DNA from: RUG11551 sp045586185
Lineage (GTDB): Bacteria > Planctomycetota > Planctomycetia > Pirellulales > Thermoguttaceae
Length of the DNA: 64,000 nucleotides
Assembly (NCBI GenBank): GCA_045586185.1
Contig: JAZMZV010000132.1
Coordinates: 1-64,000, forward strand
Direction of reading: 5' to 3'
Position numbers and translations under genes: made by a program. A model generated the notes under the pieces. It was given only the letters and a program-made list of their open reading frames with translations. It was not told the DNA's origin and did not search any database. Below, piece after piece: positions 35,795 through 47,000 of this stretch; position 1 is the stretch's first letter, and each line of letters starts with the position of its first letter.

Positions 35795-36826
35795 CAGCAA
35801 TCCGCGGGCGCGAAAATCGGCGATAATGTCGTCTAAATGACTGGATAAATCGCCGTCCGCGACAAACCCAAGTTCTTTTTTCGCCTTTTTGTCAGAACAA
35901 ATCCAGTTGCCGGCAAGAGCTTCCGCGGCTTTGTCACGATTGACAATTGAGGGGCGGCGGCGCATTCGGCTGATGACGTCTGAAACCGTACAAATCGTCC
36001 AGAAGACCGGTCGGGCGAAATGCCAGGCAATCGTCCATTTTCGACCCAGCTTTTTGCCAATGATTTCGCCCAGCTCGCCGTACTCCGGATTCTCATCCCG
36101 GGCGACGTAATAGATTCCGCTTTGATAAGAATTCTCCGGATTGCCAGACTCTGTACAGTCCGTTAGGCGAGTTCCTTTTTCCGCCGCCAAAACAAGCGTT
36201 TTGACAACGTCGTCTGAAAAGACTACGGTATAGAGTTTTCTCTCCCAGCCAGGACAACAATGGAAACCGGTATCCTGAATCGCCTGAATCATCTTCAGAG
36301 TAATCTTGTCGGCAGGACCAAGAACCATTGGAGGACGAATAACAGAAATCGGCAAACTGGAACTGATTTTTCTCAGCTCCATTTCCGCCGCCAGCTTGCT
36401 TTTGCCGTAAACGGAAACGGGATTTTCTGTCATCCATTCTTCCCGAAGCGGCGCGTCTTTGCCTAGCATCGGTCCGCCTGCAGCCAAAGAAGAAACAAAT
36501 ATAAATCTCGGCGCTGAATCCGAATTCAAACACGCCTGAGCCAGGCGCTTCGTGTTTCCGCAGTTTGTTTGATACATTTCCTCATCATGCAGAGTTATAA
36601 TGCACCCTGCGCAATGATAGACAATGTCAGACCCTTGAATTCCGCGCTTAAGAGAATCGCTGTCGCTGAAGTCTGTTTGTATCAATTCAACGTCCAAACC
36701 GTTAAGCCGGTCTGTATTCGAACTTGCTCGAACCAGACAGCGAACGGTTTCTCCGTTGTCCAATAGTTTTTTAACCAGTTGCGAGCCAATAAAGCCCGTT
36801 GCTCCAGTTACTGTACAAAGTGACAT
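35789..36826 (-). CDS. NAD(P)-dependent epimerase/dehydratase (extended SDR)
   Basis: A 345-residue extended short-chain dehydrogenase. The nucleotide-binding motif is TGATGFIG at 7-14, and the catalytic pair is Y140 and K144 in VYGKSK, with SSLAAG before it and IRPPMVLGP after it. The overall pattern resembles the dihydroflavonol-reductase-like/hopanoid-associated epimerase branch, acting on a sugar nucleotide or lipid-linked substrate; which one cannot be told. It is divergent from the HtrA-type gene at 37041. Its stop codon lies in a heptamer array. Confidence 0.8.
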   Translation of the reverse strand: MSLCTVTGATGFIGSQLVKKLLDNGETVRCLVRASSNTDRLNGLDVELIQTDFSDSDSLKRGIQGSDIVYHCAGCIITLHDEEMYQTNCGNTKRLAQACLNSDSAPRFIFVSSLAAGGPMLGKDAPLREEWMTENPVSVYGKSKLAAEMELRKISSSLPISVIRPPMVLGPADKITLKMIQAIQDTGFHCCPGWERKLYTVVFSDDVVKTLVLAAEKGTRLTDCTESGNPENSYQSGIYYVARDENPEYGELGEIIGKKLGRKWTIAWHFARPVFWTICTVSDVISRMRRRPSIVNRDKAAEALAGNWICSDKKAKKELGFVADGDLSSHLDDIIADFRARGLLK

Positions 36827-37040
36827 TGCTCTAAAATTTGCTGTTTGAATTGAATATTATTTTAAACAAGTATACTCTCGTATACATATATTATAGCAAA
36901 CGCTGTTTCATTTTCATCGGTTGAAAAATAATTTTTATTTTAATTCCAGGATTGGCCTCTATATTATTGACATAACCTGAACAATGAATATAATAATTAA
37001 AAATAGTTTTTTATCAATACCCCATTTTAAACCTATATCC

Positions 37041-38780
37041 ATGAACGCTTCACTAAAATACTTTTTCCTGTTTTGGATTGGACTTACAGCCGCTGCATTG
37101 AGCGACGAACCCGCCGTTTCCGACGTTGCCGAACTCGAAGCCGCCCGAATCGCCGTAATTGAAAAGATCGCGCCGTCTGCCGCGTCGATATTCTCATCCG
37201 ACGGAAAAGGCGGCGGATCGGGCGTCATTTTCACTCCAGACGGGTTCTGTTTGACGAACTACCACGTCGTTCAGCCGTGCGGTCCGTTCGCTAAAGTCGG
37301 GCTGAACGATGGGAAACTCTACGACGCCGTTGTCGTCGGAATCGACCCGGTGGGCGACGTCGCGCTGATTCAGCTTCTCGGACGCAACGATTTCCCCTGC
37401 TCTCCCCTGGGAGACAGCGATACGGTTCGGCAAGGCGACTGGGCGCTGGTTCTGGGCAACCCGTTCCTGCTGGCGGAAGACTTTCAACCGACCGTTTCTT
37501 TCGGCATGATTTCCGGCGTTCATCGGTATCAGTACCCAGCGGACACGCTCTTGGAATACGCCGACTGCATCCAAACAGACGCCTCGGTCAACCCCGGCAA
37601 CTCCGGCGGGCCGCTGTTCAACCTCAAGGGCGAGGTTATCGGAATCAACGGCCGCTGCTCGTTTGAAAAGCGAGGGCGCGTCAACGTCGGCGTCGGATAC
37701 GCCATTTCCATCAACCAGATCAAGCGGTTTATTCCTCAGCTTCGCGCCGGGCTTTGGTGCGACCACTCCACCTTGGGCGCGCTCGCCAAGTCCGATTCCA
37801 ACGGCAGACCGGCTATTCAGGACATTCTCGAAAGCTCCGACGCCTACGTTCAGGGCTTGCGGGAAAACGACGTCCTGCTTAAGTTTGGCTCTCGACGCAT
37901 TTATACGGTCAACGAGTTCAAAAACGCCTTGGGAACGTACCCGAAATCCTGGCGCGTCCCGATTGAGTACCGAGAACCGGACAAGAGTGGGAAAGCCATG
38001 TCCGAGCCGAAAACAATCCTCGTTCGTCTCAGCGGCGTTCACAGCGAAACGGAACTGATGGAAAAGGTTACGCCCAAAAAGAAGTTCGACCTTTCCAAGC
38101 TCCCGCCCAATCTGCCGCCGGAACAGCGAAAGAAAATCGAAGAGCAGATTAAAAAACAGGCGGAAGGTCCTGTCTTGCCGGACGCCGTAAAAGCCGTTTA
38201 CGAAAAGCGGCCGGGATACGTCAATTACTACTATAACAAGCTCGCCAAAGACAATACGCTCAAGGCGTGGAAGAAGCCGGAAGCGTCCAAACTGACAACG
38301 CTCAAAGGCGTTCTGGAAGACGGCGCCGCGTTTACCATGGCGTTCTCTGCAGACGGGCTGACCATAACCCTGCCGGAAACGGCCATCAAGACGTCTTCCG
38401 CCGCTGACTGGTCTGTGCAGTCGACGCCCGCAAACGCCGGGTTCCTCGCCCCTGCTCTGTTCGCCTGGTATAAAATGGTTACCGCAGACGACGCGTTCCT
38501 CAAAGGGCTGACATACTTCGGACAGTTCCCGCTTACTGAAGACGGGAAAATGTACAACTGTCTCGTTTCCAGCTACGGCGGCGTAAAGACGGAATTCTAT
38601 TTTGACGCTCAAACCGGCGCTCTGGCGCAAATTGAACTCTTCGAGCCGAACGCGCCCTCCGTTCCCTGGACGGTAACGTTCAGCGAATTTAAAGACAACT
38701 TCCCGACCGTAATCAAAGTTACATACTCCGGCGCAACCTACGGACTGTTTAAAATCGGAGAGAAAGACGAAAAGAAATAA
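37041..38780 (+). CDS. HtrA/DegP-like trypsin-fold serine protease with PDZ domain
   Basis: A 579-residue exported protease of family S1C. A signal peptide (YFFLFWIGLTAAALS) precedes the protease domain. The catalytic triad reads H75 in TNYHVV, D106 in GDVALIQL and S188 in GNSGGPL. A PDZ domain follows (about 235-330; QGLRENDVLLKFGSRRIYTV). The last 240 residues are a less familiar extension with a Lys/Pro-rich linker and beta-rich strands, lacking a second clear PDZ. It probably degrades misfolded envelope proteins. The ATG at 37041 is preferred to one 57 bases upstream because the signal peptide starts there. A terminator follows at 38801. Confidence 0.88.
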   Translation: MNASLKYFFLFWIGLTAAALSDEPAVSDVAELEAARIAVIEKIAPSAASIFSSDGKGGGSGVIFTPDGFCLTNYHVVQPCGPFAKVGLNDGKLYDAVVVGIDPVGDVALIQLLGRNDFPCSPLGDSDTVRQGDWALVLGNPFLLAEDFQPTVSFGMISGVHRYQYPADTLLEYADCIQTDASVNPGNSGGPLFNLKGEVIGINGRCSFEKRGRVNVGVGYAISINQIKRFIPQLRAGLWCDHSTLGALAKSDSNGRPAIQDILESSDAYVQGLRENDVLLKFGSRRIYTVNEFKNALGTYPKSWRVPIEYREPDKSGKAMSEPKTILVRLSGVHSETELMEKVTPKKKFDLSKLPPNLPPEQRKKIEEQIKKQAEGPVLPDAVKAVYEKRPGYVNYYYNKLAKDNTLKAWKKPEASKLTTLKGVLEDGAAFTMAFSADGLTITLPETAIKTSSAADWSVQSTPANAGFLAPALFAWYKMVTADDAFLKGLTYFGQFPLTEDGKMYNCLVSSYGGVKTEFYFDAQTGALAQIELFEPNAPSVPWTVTFSEFKDNFPTVIKVTYSGATYGLFKIGEKDEKK

Positions 38781-38800
38781 TTTGGAGTGTCTTTCGGAGT

Positions 38801-38822
38801 GCGGCGCCTTGGCGCCGCTTTT
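38801..38822 (+). terminator. Intrinsic terminator of the HtrA-type gene
   Basis: Perfect 8-bp stem GCGGCGCC/GGCGCCGC with a TT loop, followed by TTTT. It begins 21 bases after the stop codon. Confidence 0.8.
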
Positions 38823-38858
38823 AATAACGCCGAGAAGCGTGCATACCAAAACGACGAA

Positions 38859-39037
38859 ACCGAAAACCTTCACGGATGGCGCCCGCCCTCGGGCGCCTTT
38901 GCTGTAACTAGAAAAAACTCTTTGCGCAGAAATGCCGTTCCAGTAAGTCAGTGTATATGCGTAAATCGTTGGACAAGGCGGCGCCTAAGGGCGCCGCACT
39001 CCCCGACGCAAGCAAACATCTTAGCGTTACGCTTGCG
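38859..39037. repeat. Composite intergenic repeat block
   Basis: No gene is visible. The block has a GAAAACCTTCACGGAT start, a GGCGCCC/GGGCGCC hairpin, CAGTAAG, GTAAATCGTTGGACAAGG, a GGCGGCGCC/GGGCGCCGC hairpin and GACGCAAGC...GCTTGCGAAC. From CAGTAAG on it is nearly the same as 43891-43990, and part of it matches the reverse complement of 33177-33243. Confidence 0.7.
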
Positions 39038-39065
39038 AACTCCTAACTCCTCACTCCTCACTCCT
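39038..39065. repeat. Heptamer array AACTCCT/CACTCCT over a stop codon
   Basis: Four 7-bp units (AACTCCT twice, CACTCCT twice). The stop of the minus-strand gene (39051-39053) is inside, and the last residues of the protein (RSEE) are encoded by the repeat. Confidence 0.85.
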
Positions 39066-42000
39066 AACTCGCTTCCGCAGGAATAACACGACAACGCCAA
39101 GCGCTAATAGCGCCCAGGTCGACGGTTCCGGGACGGCGTTGAAGTCAATCGATGCGGTCAGTTGAATAACCCCGCCATTCAAATCAATGCTGTAATCTTT
39201 GAAATATGGAGCGCTCAACACACTTGCAAACGCATTAAGCGTGTCCTCCGTTGCCCCTGTTCCAGAAATCAGGTCAATAGTAAACTCGCCAGTAGGAAGA
39301 GCGGTTCCTTCAAGCAGGGTAAGGATAATTGTGGAATTCGGATCAATATAGACGTTTCCATTGACGATGAGCTGGTCAGAAGTCCAGACGTTATTTTCGT
39401 CATACCCAACTTCCATCAGCAGCGTTGCCCCGGAATCCAAAGAAAACGCGCTCATCTGCGGATCAACTTCAGTTCCGTCAATAGTCAGAGTTCCAATGGA
39501 GTTGCCCGGCGAGAAGACCGCGTCTTCGCCAATTTCCAAGCTTCCCTTGTAATAGCCTTTGAAGTCCAGCTCGCCAGCGTTGACGACAAAGGATTCGGCG
39601 ACAAAACCGTCTTCATCATTGTTGAGAATCTTCAAAACGCCGTTGCCGTTTTTGTAAATCTTTCCGGAACCGGAAACGGAATTGTCAAACCTTGCGTTAC
39701 CTTCGTGATTGAGATTCAAAACGGCGTCTTGAGCAATCGCGACTGCGCCCGTTCCCAGCGCGCCAGATTCTTCAAGCGTCAGCGCGCCTTGAGAAATCGT
39801 CGTTCCTGTTGTATAGGCGTTAGCAGAAGTCATAATCAGCTCGCCCGCGCCGGATTTCGTTAAAGCTGCAGAAGAACCTGAATCAATAACAGAGGAAATC
39901 GTCAATTTCGCTCCATCAGCAACGTCAATCAAACCGGCGAAATCGCCTGTGGCATAAGACGTACCGTCAAGCGTACGAAGTCGGAATCCCAACGCTGTAA
40001 TTTTGTTATTCACTCCACCTGTTACATGAATGGCGTTATCAAACAGAAAACTATATGTACCGTCATGACCGGCTCCTTCAGCGGCAATTATGCCATTGTT
40101 CATATAAATCGGATTGTTAACCGTAATATGCGTACCAGATTTATCGTTTTTGAACGTTCCGCCATTTTTCAAAGTCAGGCTTCCAATAGCGCCGGCTGTA
40201 TACCCCAGAATATCGCCATTTCCAGCAAGAACTGCCGTCGCGCCGTCAACGGTGATAGTACTTCCCTTTGGAAACGCGGCTTTTTGATTTCGGCGCGTCA
40301 GTTCGAGCGTTCCTTCTTTTACAATCGCTCCAGCGGTATAGGTATTTTGAGCGGAAAGCGTAAGCGTTCCAGCCCCGAGCTTGGTAATGGTGCAAGAATC
40401 GCTTCCCTTTGAAATAACGCCTGATATTAAAAGCTTCGAATTCGCCGCCGTATTAATTTCTAACGTACCGTTAGTACGAAGATTTATTTTCGATGAAATC
40501 GTTGAAACAGTAGGATTTGTCGCCGTAGCGCCTTCAAGAGCGTAGGCAAAGATTTTGTCGCCTGTAGACGTACCGTCTTTATTCAAAATGTCAAGCTGAC
40601 CGCCGCCTGATGAAGAAATCGTTCCGCCGTACAAATTTAACGTTGTATTTCTGAGCGATTCATTGCCAGAGGCATTATCCAGCGTACCGTAAATGTTAAA
40701 CACCTTCTCATCAGAGTTATAGCCAAGCGTATCGTGAACGTTGCATTTTAGAGTTGCTCCCGCAGCAATGGTAACCGCGCCTTGGAAGAATTTATTGCCG
40801 CCAGCGGCGCCGTTAAGCTGAAGCGTTCCTGCGCTAACCGTCGTATCGCCGGTATAGGCCATTTTATTGGTTATTTCCAGTTTACCGGAGCCGGTTTTGG
40901 TAAAGGAACCAGCGCCGGTAATAGTTCCTGAAAATACTGTATCAGCGCTGTTATTTACTGTAATCGCCTGACCGTTGTTGTCAAGAGTTGCAGATGCAAC
41001 GCCAGACAGATTGTACAGCGTTCCGCCGGCAGTCGTAATCAGCTTTCCAGCGCTGATAGTTGTTGCGCCGGTGTAAGCGGGTTGTAACGACAGCGTCAGC
41101 GTACCCGCGCCGGCTTTGGTCAGCCCGCCAGCGCCGTGGACGTCGGAGCCGAGAGTGAGTTCAACGCCCTCGGCAAGGTCGATCGTTCCGCCGTTGGTCT
41201 GCAATTCGATTTTACGATTGATCGCCTCGCCAAAGGATTCGGTAATCTGAACCGTACCGCCATTGAAATGGAAATTGGTTGAATCGTAAGACGAATAGGT
41301 CAGCCCGCCCAACGAGCCTCTCCCGTCTGCGGCATAACCAAAATGATTGACCTTCAGCGTTCCGCCTTCGTTAACATAAACATCGGCAACAGTGTATGCG
41401 CCAGAGTACAGTTTGCCTTCTGTCAGGTCGAGAACGCCGCCGTTGATTTGCGTATTGCCCGAATACGTGTTATTCGCGGTCAATGCCAAAGTTCCCGCGC
41501 CCGCTTTGACAAGTTCGCCGGAACCGCTGATAACCGTATTGATCGTTTGGGTTTCGTTCGCAGGTATTTCCAACGTTACTGTACCTGCAATGTTCTCAAC
41601 ATTAAAAGACGAATTCCCGGTAATTGTAACCTTGGATGTTGCGCTGCCGTTGAGCGTATCCGCGACCAGAGTAGAATTCGCAAGCGTTATCGCGCTGTTA
41701 TTATCAACATACTCCGCGTGAAGTTCAGAATTATTCAGGTTGAGCGCCTTCCCGTACGCATTGACTCTCGCAAACTGCGATCCGTCGTTGACGACGTTGT
41801 TCAACGTCAAGGTAATTTTATTATTGGCGTTGCCAATCTGGACCGTTCCATAGCCGGAAAACGACGTCGCAGTAACTTCAAAATCCGGGAAATCACTGTC
41901 ATCTTTATAGTTTCTGGAAGAAAAGTCCAGTTGTGCATTAGTAGCAACATAAAACTCTGTAGAACGTATTGCTTCGCCAATTTGGAGTTTGCCTTCCAGA

Positions 42001-43619
42001 ACCATGGTTTTTCCAGAATATGTATTGGCGCTGGTTGCATTGGAAAGAGAAACTATGCCTTTCCCCGTTTTAATTACATTGACTTTGCCAGCGGGAATGA
42101 CTGTCTCTCCATCGTCATAACCCGGATTGTCAACAATCGTGGAGCCATTGATTCGCATATCCAGACCGCTTCCCAAACCGCAAATATACAAATCGTATTC
42201 GCCGTCGGCATTTCGATACCCAGAAGTAATCGTACCTCCGCCCTGAACCCAATGGTTATTTGTCTGGAGCGTCATCATGCCAGAGGTTAAAGTTAAAGAC
42301 TGATTATTTTTGTAGTCTGCTTGAGTTATCAACGAATTGAGCGTGCGGACGGTATGATCATTCGTTACCGCTGTTATAAGTAAATTCGCGCCTTCAGCAA
42401 CGGTAGACGTTGTCTCCACCTTTTTAACAACGCCGTCTTGTATGCAGGCAAAAGACGTTGTAGGATCTGCAAAATACGCGCCAGTAATAAAAGACTGGTC
42501 TGCTGGCGTTTCAGTAAAAGTTACGTTTGAACCAAATTTAACAACGCCCTGCTTGGCTATTTGAGTAAATGCCGGAAGCGTAACATTGGCGCCCGTTCCT
42601 GAAAGATCCAAAACTTTGCCGGTTTCTCCCAGTTGGGTGAGATTAACGTTGGAAAAAGCAAGATTGGTTGCCGATCCGATCAATTTAATATTCGGCAAGC
42701 TGGTTGCGCCGTTCAGATCAACTGTAAACGTATCAATCGCCGCTCCGGTATAAATAATTCTATAACCGAAGACGTTCGCGTCAAAGCTCTGACCGGTTGC
42801 GCCCGTCAGGTCGTTATTCCAGCTAATCGAATCCGACGACAACGTCAGCGAAGTTTCGGTTGTCGTAGTCGACAGCGAATTTGCCGTATTGACAACCTGT
42901 ACAGCGCCAAAGCTGCCGCGATAATTTTTATTGTTAACCTTTTGTCCTGCAACGCCTGAAATTGTAATTAGAGAATCAGAAGAAGATACTTTCAAATAAT
43001 TTACGCCTTCAGTCAAAGCGCTTATATCCCCCTTAACTGACGTTCCCCAGTTACCCGTTCCAGGCGTCGTTTGAGAGTTATAGCCGTAATAATTGACAGA
43101 GTTAATTGTTGCATAGCGGAAACCGTCGCTGTCCGTAGAGGCGTAATAGTAAATATCGTACGTAAAATACGGGGCCGTCATACTAAATCTTTGATTCGCG
43201 CTGCTGTCGTCCAGATATCCGTAGTACAAAATCGCGTTGTTGTCAAGCGATGGACGACTATCCTTTTTATACATATATGTATTATTGCAGTTCCACGTCG
43301 CTGTAAGCCCCGTATTAGCGCCGGTATTGCTGATCAAATTAATGGTTCCAGATGTATTATAAGTGTCGTTGATGCTATTATCTCCCGGCGCGGTGTATTT
43401 ATTGATTCCGATGCCTGCAGTTGAGATCGCATTGTTCCAGTACTGGTAGTTGACGGGAACGACCCCCAAGGCGCCGCCGGTCGGCGCACCGAAATGTGGA
43501 CCGAAGTTAATCGAAATGGAATCGGCGTCTGCATAGACGTTGGAAGCCAGTCCGCCCCATGCGAAAACGACTGCAAGTAAAACGCTTGAAAATCTAACGA
43601 ATGTTTTGGGATAAGTCAT
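39051..43619 (-). CDS. PEP-CTERM surface protein with autotransporter-type passenger repeats
   Basis: A 1522-residue exported protein. A signal peptide (VLLAVVFAWGGLASNVYA) precedes a beta-rich body with about six autotransporter-associated strand repeats of the type GAGTLTLxxxNTYxG (for example SANTYSGKTMV and QNTYTAGAIV). Near the end, AGELDFKGYYKGSLEI and SPGNSIGTLTI match the segment that leads to the barrel in true autotransporters, but no barrel is present. Instead the protein ends in a PEP-CTERM tail, VPEPSTWALLALGVVVLF then RKR, for exosortase sorting. It is probably a surface filament or adhesin. Upstream are a good promoter (43703-43730) and GGAG before the ATG. Confidence 0.85.
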   Translation of the reverse strand: MTYPKTFVRFSSVLLAVVFAWGGLASNVYADADSISINFGPHFGAPTGGALGVVPVNYQYWNNAISTAGIGINKYTAPGDNSINDTYNTSGTINLISNTGANTGLTATWNCNNTYMYKKDSRPSLDNNAILYYGYLDDSSANQRFSMTAPYFTYDIYYYASTDSDGFRYATINSVNYYGYNSQTTPGTGNWGTSVKGDISALTEGVNYLKVSSSDSLITISGVAGQKVNNKNYRGSFGAVQVVNTANSLSTTTTETSLTLSSDSISWNNDLTGATGQSFDANVFGYRIIYTGAAIDTFTVDLNGATSLPNIKLIGSATNLAFSNVNLTQLGETGKVLDLSGTGANVTLPAFTQIAKQGVVKFGSNVTFTETPADQSFITGAYFADPTTSFACIQDGVVKKVETTSTVAEGANLLITAVTNDHTVRTLNSLITQADYKNNQSLTLTSGMMTLQTNNHWVQGGGTITSGYRNADGEYDLYICGLGSGLDMRINGSTIVDNPGYDDGETVIPAGKVNVIKTGKGIVSLSNATSANTYSGKTMVLEGKLQIGEAIRSTEFYVATNAQLDFSSRNYKDDSDFPDFEVTATSFSGYGTVQIGNANNKITLTLNNVVNDGSQFARVNAYGKALNLNNSELHAEYVDNNSAITLANSTLVADTLNGSATSKVTITGNSSFNVENIAGTVTLEIPANETQTINTVISGSGELVKAGAGTLALTANNTYSGNTQINGGVLDLTEGKLYSGAYTVADVYVNEGGTLKVNHFGYAADGRGSLGGLTYSSYDSTNFHFNGGTVQITESFGEAINRKIELQTNGGTIDLAEGVELTLGSDVHGAGGLTKAGAGTLTLSLQPAYTGATTISAGKLITTAGGTLYNLSGVASATLDNNGQAITVNNSADTVFSGTITGAGSFTKTGSGKLEITNKMAYTGDTTVSAGTLQLNGAAGGNKFFQGAVTIAAGATLKCNVHDTLGYNSDEKVFNIYGTLDNASGNESLRNTTLNLYGGTISSSGGGQLDILNKDGTSTGDKIFAYALEGATATNPTVSTISSKINLRTNGTLEINTAANSKLLISGVISKGSDSCTITKLGAGTLTLSAQNTYTAGAIVKEGTLELTRRNQKAAFPKGSTITVDGATAVLAGNGDILGYTAGAIGSLTLKNGGTFKNDKSGTHITVNNPIYMNNGIIAAEGAGHDGTYSFLFDNAIHVTGGVNNKITALGFRLRTLDGTSYATGDFAGLIDVADGAKLTISSVIDSGSSAALTKSGAGELIMTSANAYTTGTTISQGALTLEESGALGTGAVAIAQDAVLNLNHEGNARFDNSVSGSGKIYKNGNGVLKILNNDEDGFVAESFVVNAGELDFKGYYKGSLEIGEDAVFSPGNSIGTLTIDGTEVDPQMSAFSLDSGATLLMEVGYDENNVWTSDQLIVNGNVYIDPNSTIILTLLEGTALPTGEFTIDLISGTGATEDTLNAFASVLSAPYFKDYSIDLNGGVIQLTASIDFNAVPEPSTWALLALGVVVLFLRKRVRSEE

Positions 43620-43702
43620 TGTTTACTCCAATATTTTGATTCGGGAAACTCTCGTTTCGAAACGAAGGTATATATTACCACTATAATATTTTCGATAATA
43701 CT

Positions 43703-43730
43703 ATTATAACACAAGTTCCGGTTTTTACAA
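43703..43730 (-). promoter_or_regulatory. Promoter of the 1522-residue PEP-CTERM gene
   Basis: Reading the minus strand, TTGTAA, a 16-bp spacer and TATAAT, with TTGTGT just before the -10. The leader to the ATG is 84 bases or so and contains the CGTTTCGAAACG palindrome and GGAG. Confidence 0.6.
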
Positions 43731-43767
43731 GCAATTTGAAAAGAAAAAGAATAAAAAAGATGGAAAA

Positions 43768-43838
<71 letters not shown>

Positions 43839-43860
43839 GTTTTTGATTTTCTTTGAGATA

Positions 43861-43885
43861 AAAAAAGCGGGCGAGATGCCCGCGA
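43861..43885 (-). terminator. Intrinsic terminator after the 2619-residue PEP-CTERM gene
   Basis: On the minus strand, GCGGGC and GCCCGC pair around a five-base loop, followed by TTTTTT. It lies about 125 bases after the stop codon at 44008. Confidence 0.75.
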
Positions 43886-43890
43886 TCCAG

Positions 43891-44018
43891 TAAGCCTGAA
43901 AGTATGTGTAAATCTTTGGACAAGGCGGCGCCTATGGGCGCCGCACTCCTCCGACGCAAGCGAAAAAACTTCGTTTTCCGCTTGCGAACTCTCCTAACTC
44001 CTCACTCCTACTTCCTAA
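43891..44018. repeat. Composite repeat block with heptamers over a stop codon
   Basis: CAGTAAG, GTAAATCTTTGGACAAGG, a GGCGGCGCC/GGGCGCCGC hairpin and GACGCAAGC...GCTTGCGAAC repeat the block at 38930-39040. Four CTCCTAA-type heptamers (43991-44018) follow and contain the stop codon of the gene at 44008-44010. Confidence 0.8.
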
Positions 44019-47000
44019 CTCGCTTCCGCAAATAAAGCAAACCACAAACACCCAGCGCCAGCAGCGCCCACGTGGACGGTTCTGGAATGGCGTTATGGTC
44101 GCCGAGAGTAATCGACCCGTCAGCGTTGAGCCAGTAGAGGAAGTCAATTCCCGCGTCGTTGACCAGCGTCAGGTTGATATTGTCGATATTGTACATTTCT
44201 TCAGGAACGCCGACAAGCCAATCAAGCGTTACCACCTGTCCGAGGAAGTCGGCAGCGTCGTCCAGATGAACCGTCAGGTTGAGCGGTTCGGCAAACAGTA
44301 TATCGCCGTTAAAGCCGCTGAAGTCCAGTTTGTCCATGCCGGTCGCTCTGTCGGTTGTGTAAGCGTCCAGATAGAGCGTCGAGTCAATCGTGAACGTACC
44401 CTCGCCCATGACGGACATCGTAAAGGCTTCGGTATCGTCCGGATTTCCGATGTTAATCGTCTTGCCTGCCGGGAACGTAAGAGACGAATCTGCTGACAGG
44501 TCAACGGAGGCGAAACCGAAGTGAGCCGTGTCGGCGTCAGGCGCCATTTGCAGCTGAGCGCTGTCCAGATTGATGTTCTTCAAGGAACCGGTTTCGGTCT
44601 GAGTCATTTTCAGCGTTCCGCCTTTGACGGTCAAAACGCTGTCGTCCGATTCCGCGTTCAAGGCGGCTTTTGCCGTAACCGTTGCGCCGTCCTGAATGCC
44701 GATTGTCGCGTCGTCGGTCAAAGTAATCGGCGTAGCGAAATCGGTGTTGCGGAGGAACTGCAAAGCCCCTGCTCCGTTCGAGCCGGAACCTTCAATTCCA
44801 AAGTAAGACTGCTCGCGAATAATCGCCATATCGGTATAGGACGAATCGAAAATCATCTGACCTTCGCCCGAAACGTACGTCTTGCCGGAAGGAGCGCCGC
44901 CCGTTCCGCAAAGATCCTGATTAACCCAAACCGTACCGCCGGTTACGTTCAATAAACCGCTGTCAGGAGCGCCAGCGCGACCGACAATAATGCGGTTGGC
45001 GTAAACGTCGCCGCCGGAAACGTTCATTACGCCGGTGGAGGAGTTATCCCGACCGACAACAATCGATGTCGTGTTGCTGAACGTACCGTCTGTTACATTG
45101 AAGTAGCCCTTTGAGTTCCCTTCGCGACCGACGAAGAAGTCGCCCGTCGTCGTAACGGAACCGCCGTTGACGTCAAAGTAACCTGTCGTGCCGTTCTTCT
45201 GACCGACTTCAACCTGACCGTTGATCACCGTCGAACCGCCGTTGTGGGTATACTTGGAAGTATAGTTTCCTGTCGTGTCGGCAATGATCAAACGGTTCAT
45301 AACGATTTCGCCGCCGTTGATTGTCGTTTCGCTGTTATAAAGCATCGCATAGCCTTCCGGCATCTTGAAGTAGCCGCCGTTCATGACGAACTTGTTTTCC
45401 GTTCGGAACCAGCCGTTGACGGTTTTCGTTACCGTACCGCCGTTAATTTCCAGATAGCCGTCCTGATTGACTCGCGGTTCAGACGCCGTCCAGTTGAAAG
45501 TTCCACCGTCGATAATCAAATTGCCGTGAACGTTGGAACCGGCATAGTTAGTCGTTCCGCCGCTGACGGCAATCGTAGCGGAATTGGGGACGTCGCCGTT
45601 GAACGCGTTCGTTCCGCCGGCAACGACTGTCTTGCCGGTAATGTTGTCCATCGTATTGGTTCCGCTGATAACGAATCCGGTTGAGTTGTTGGCGTCGCCT
45701 TCCCAGTTGCCAGAGTCGCCCATGGAACCGCTGGCGTCTGCAACCCATATCTTAACGCCTTCCGGCGCAGTTCCGTAGCTGGCGACAACCGCGTAATGAC
45801 CGTTCATCGGGACAACCGACTTCACCCAGCCGGAGGGAACGTTAGTAATATTGTAAACGCTGTTCGCAGTTGATTCGTCTGCAAACAGACCGACAAGCAT
45901 CTGATCGCCGTTGGCGTAAGAAAGTTTATCGGAAGCCTGAGCGTTAATCGCGCCGCCGTTGACGGTAAACGATCCGTCGGTCGAAACGATTGTACCGTAC
46001 GGCTGAAGATTGATCGTTCCGCTGTTAAGCGTTGCAGCTCCAGCGTTGGTCATCGCGCCCAAGTTTACCGTACCGTCGGCAATGTTGATATACGAGCCGG
46101 AGTCCGCGAAGATGTTTCCAACGGTAAGCGTTGAATCGGCGCCGGAGAAATCGTAGCCGGAATCCGCGTGACGAATTGCAATGTTGGAATACGTCGCGTT
46201 TCCGCCCGTCTGAATAACGTTGGCGCGGCCGGTGTCAGCATTTGTACTGGAGTGGCCAATAAAGAAGGCGTCTGCGCTGACCGACAAGTTTCCGCCGGTG
46301 ATTTCCAGCAAAGAGCCGTCCGTTTTTTCGGACCAGCCCAAGCCGGAAGAACCGCTGCGGGCGACAACGTTGGCGTTGTCTGCAATGGTAATGTGAACCT
46401 TGCCCGCCATAGCCATCCAGAACTCGCTGGCGCTGAAGTAGCTGTCGCCGCCGAAGTTCATTTCCAGATTGTAATCCTTGCCGGAAACCAGGCCCGGAAC
46501 GTTGTCAGCGTCGTTGGATCCGCCCCACGCGTTGCCGGTAATATACGCTTTGGCGTTGTCCGTCATGCTGAACGAAGCGTACCCTGCGCCGGAATGGTTG
46601 TTGTCGTTATTCCCTTTGAAGGAATAGAAGTTCGCCGCGCGAAGCGTCGAATCGCCCGACATCGTAACGTACGCCTGAACGTTATCGCCGTTGTCGCAGT
46701 TGTATGCGAGGTTGAATTCGTTGACGTCCAGAACAGCGCTGTCGGTAATATCCAAATACGTGTATCCGTGCTGGCTGGTACGGAAATTGTTGGCTTTCAG
46801 GTAGCTGTCGCCGGAGAGCTTGATATTGGAAACTCGGTTTCTCTGGTCTGTAATATACAGATATCCGCCGTTAGCGTAGAACGACCCGCCGGAAATGTTG
46901 ACGTTTGAATCTCCATGGAAGGAGAAGAACGCATCCCCGCCGACAGTAAACAAACCGCCGGACTGGTTGAGAGTTGACAAACCGGCATCGTTACCCATAT

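Noticed and set aside
37194..38873. 559-codon minus-strand open frame opposite the HtrA-type gene
   Set aside because: It is a shadow of the real gene: composition is Arg/Val/Gly-rich without any recognisable domain, while the plus strand has a full protease triad and PDZ domain.
41343..42290. 315-codon plus-strand open frame inside the 1522-residue PEP-CTERM gene
   Set aside because: It lies opposite repeat-rich coding sequence and shows no family features; repeats in the minus strand create long open shadows.
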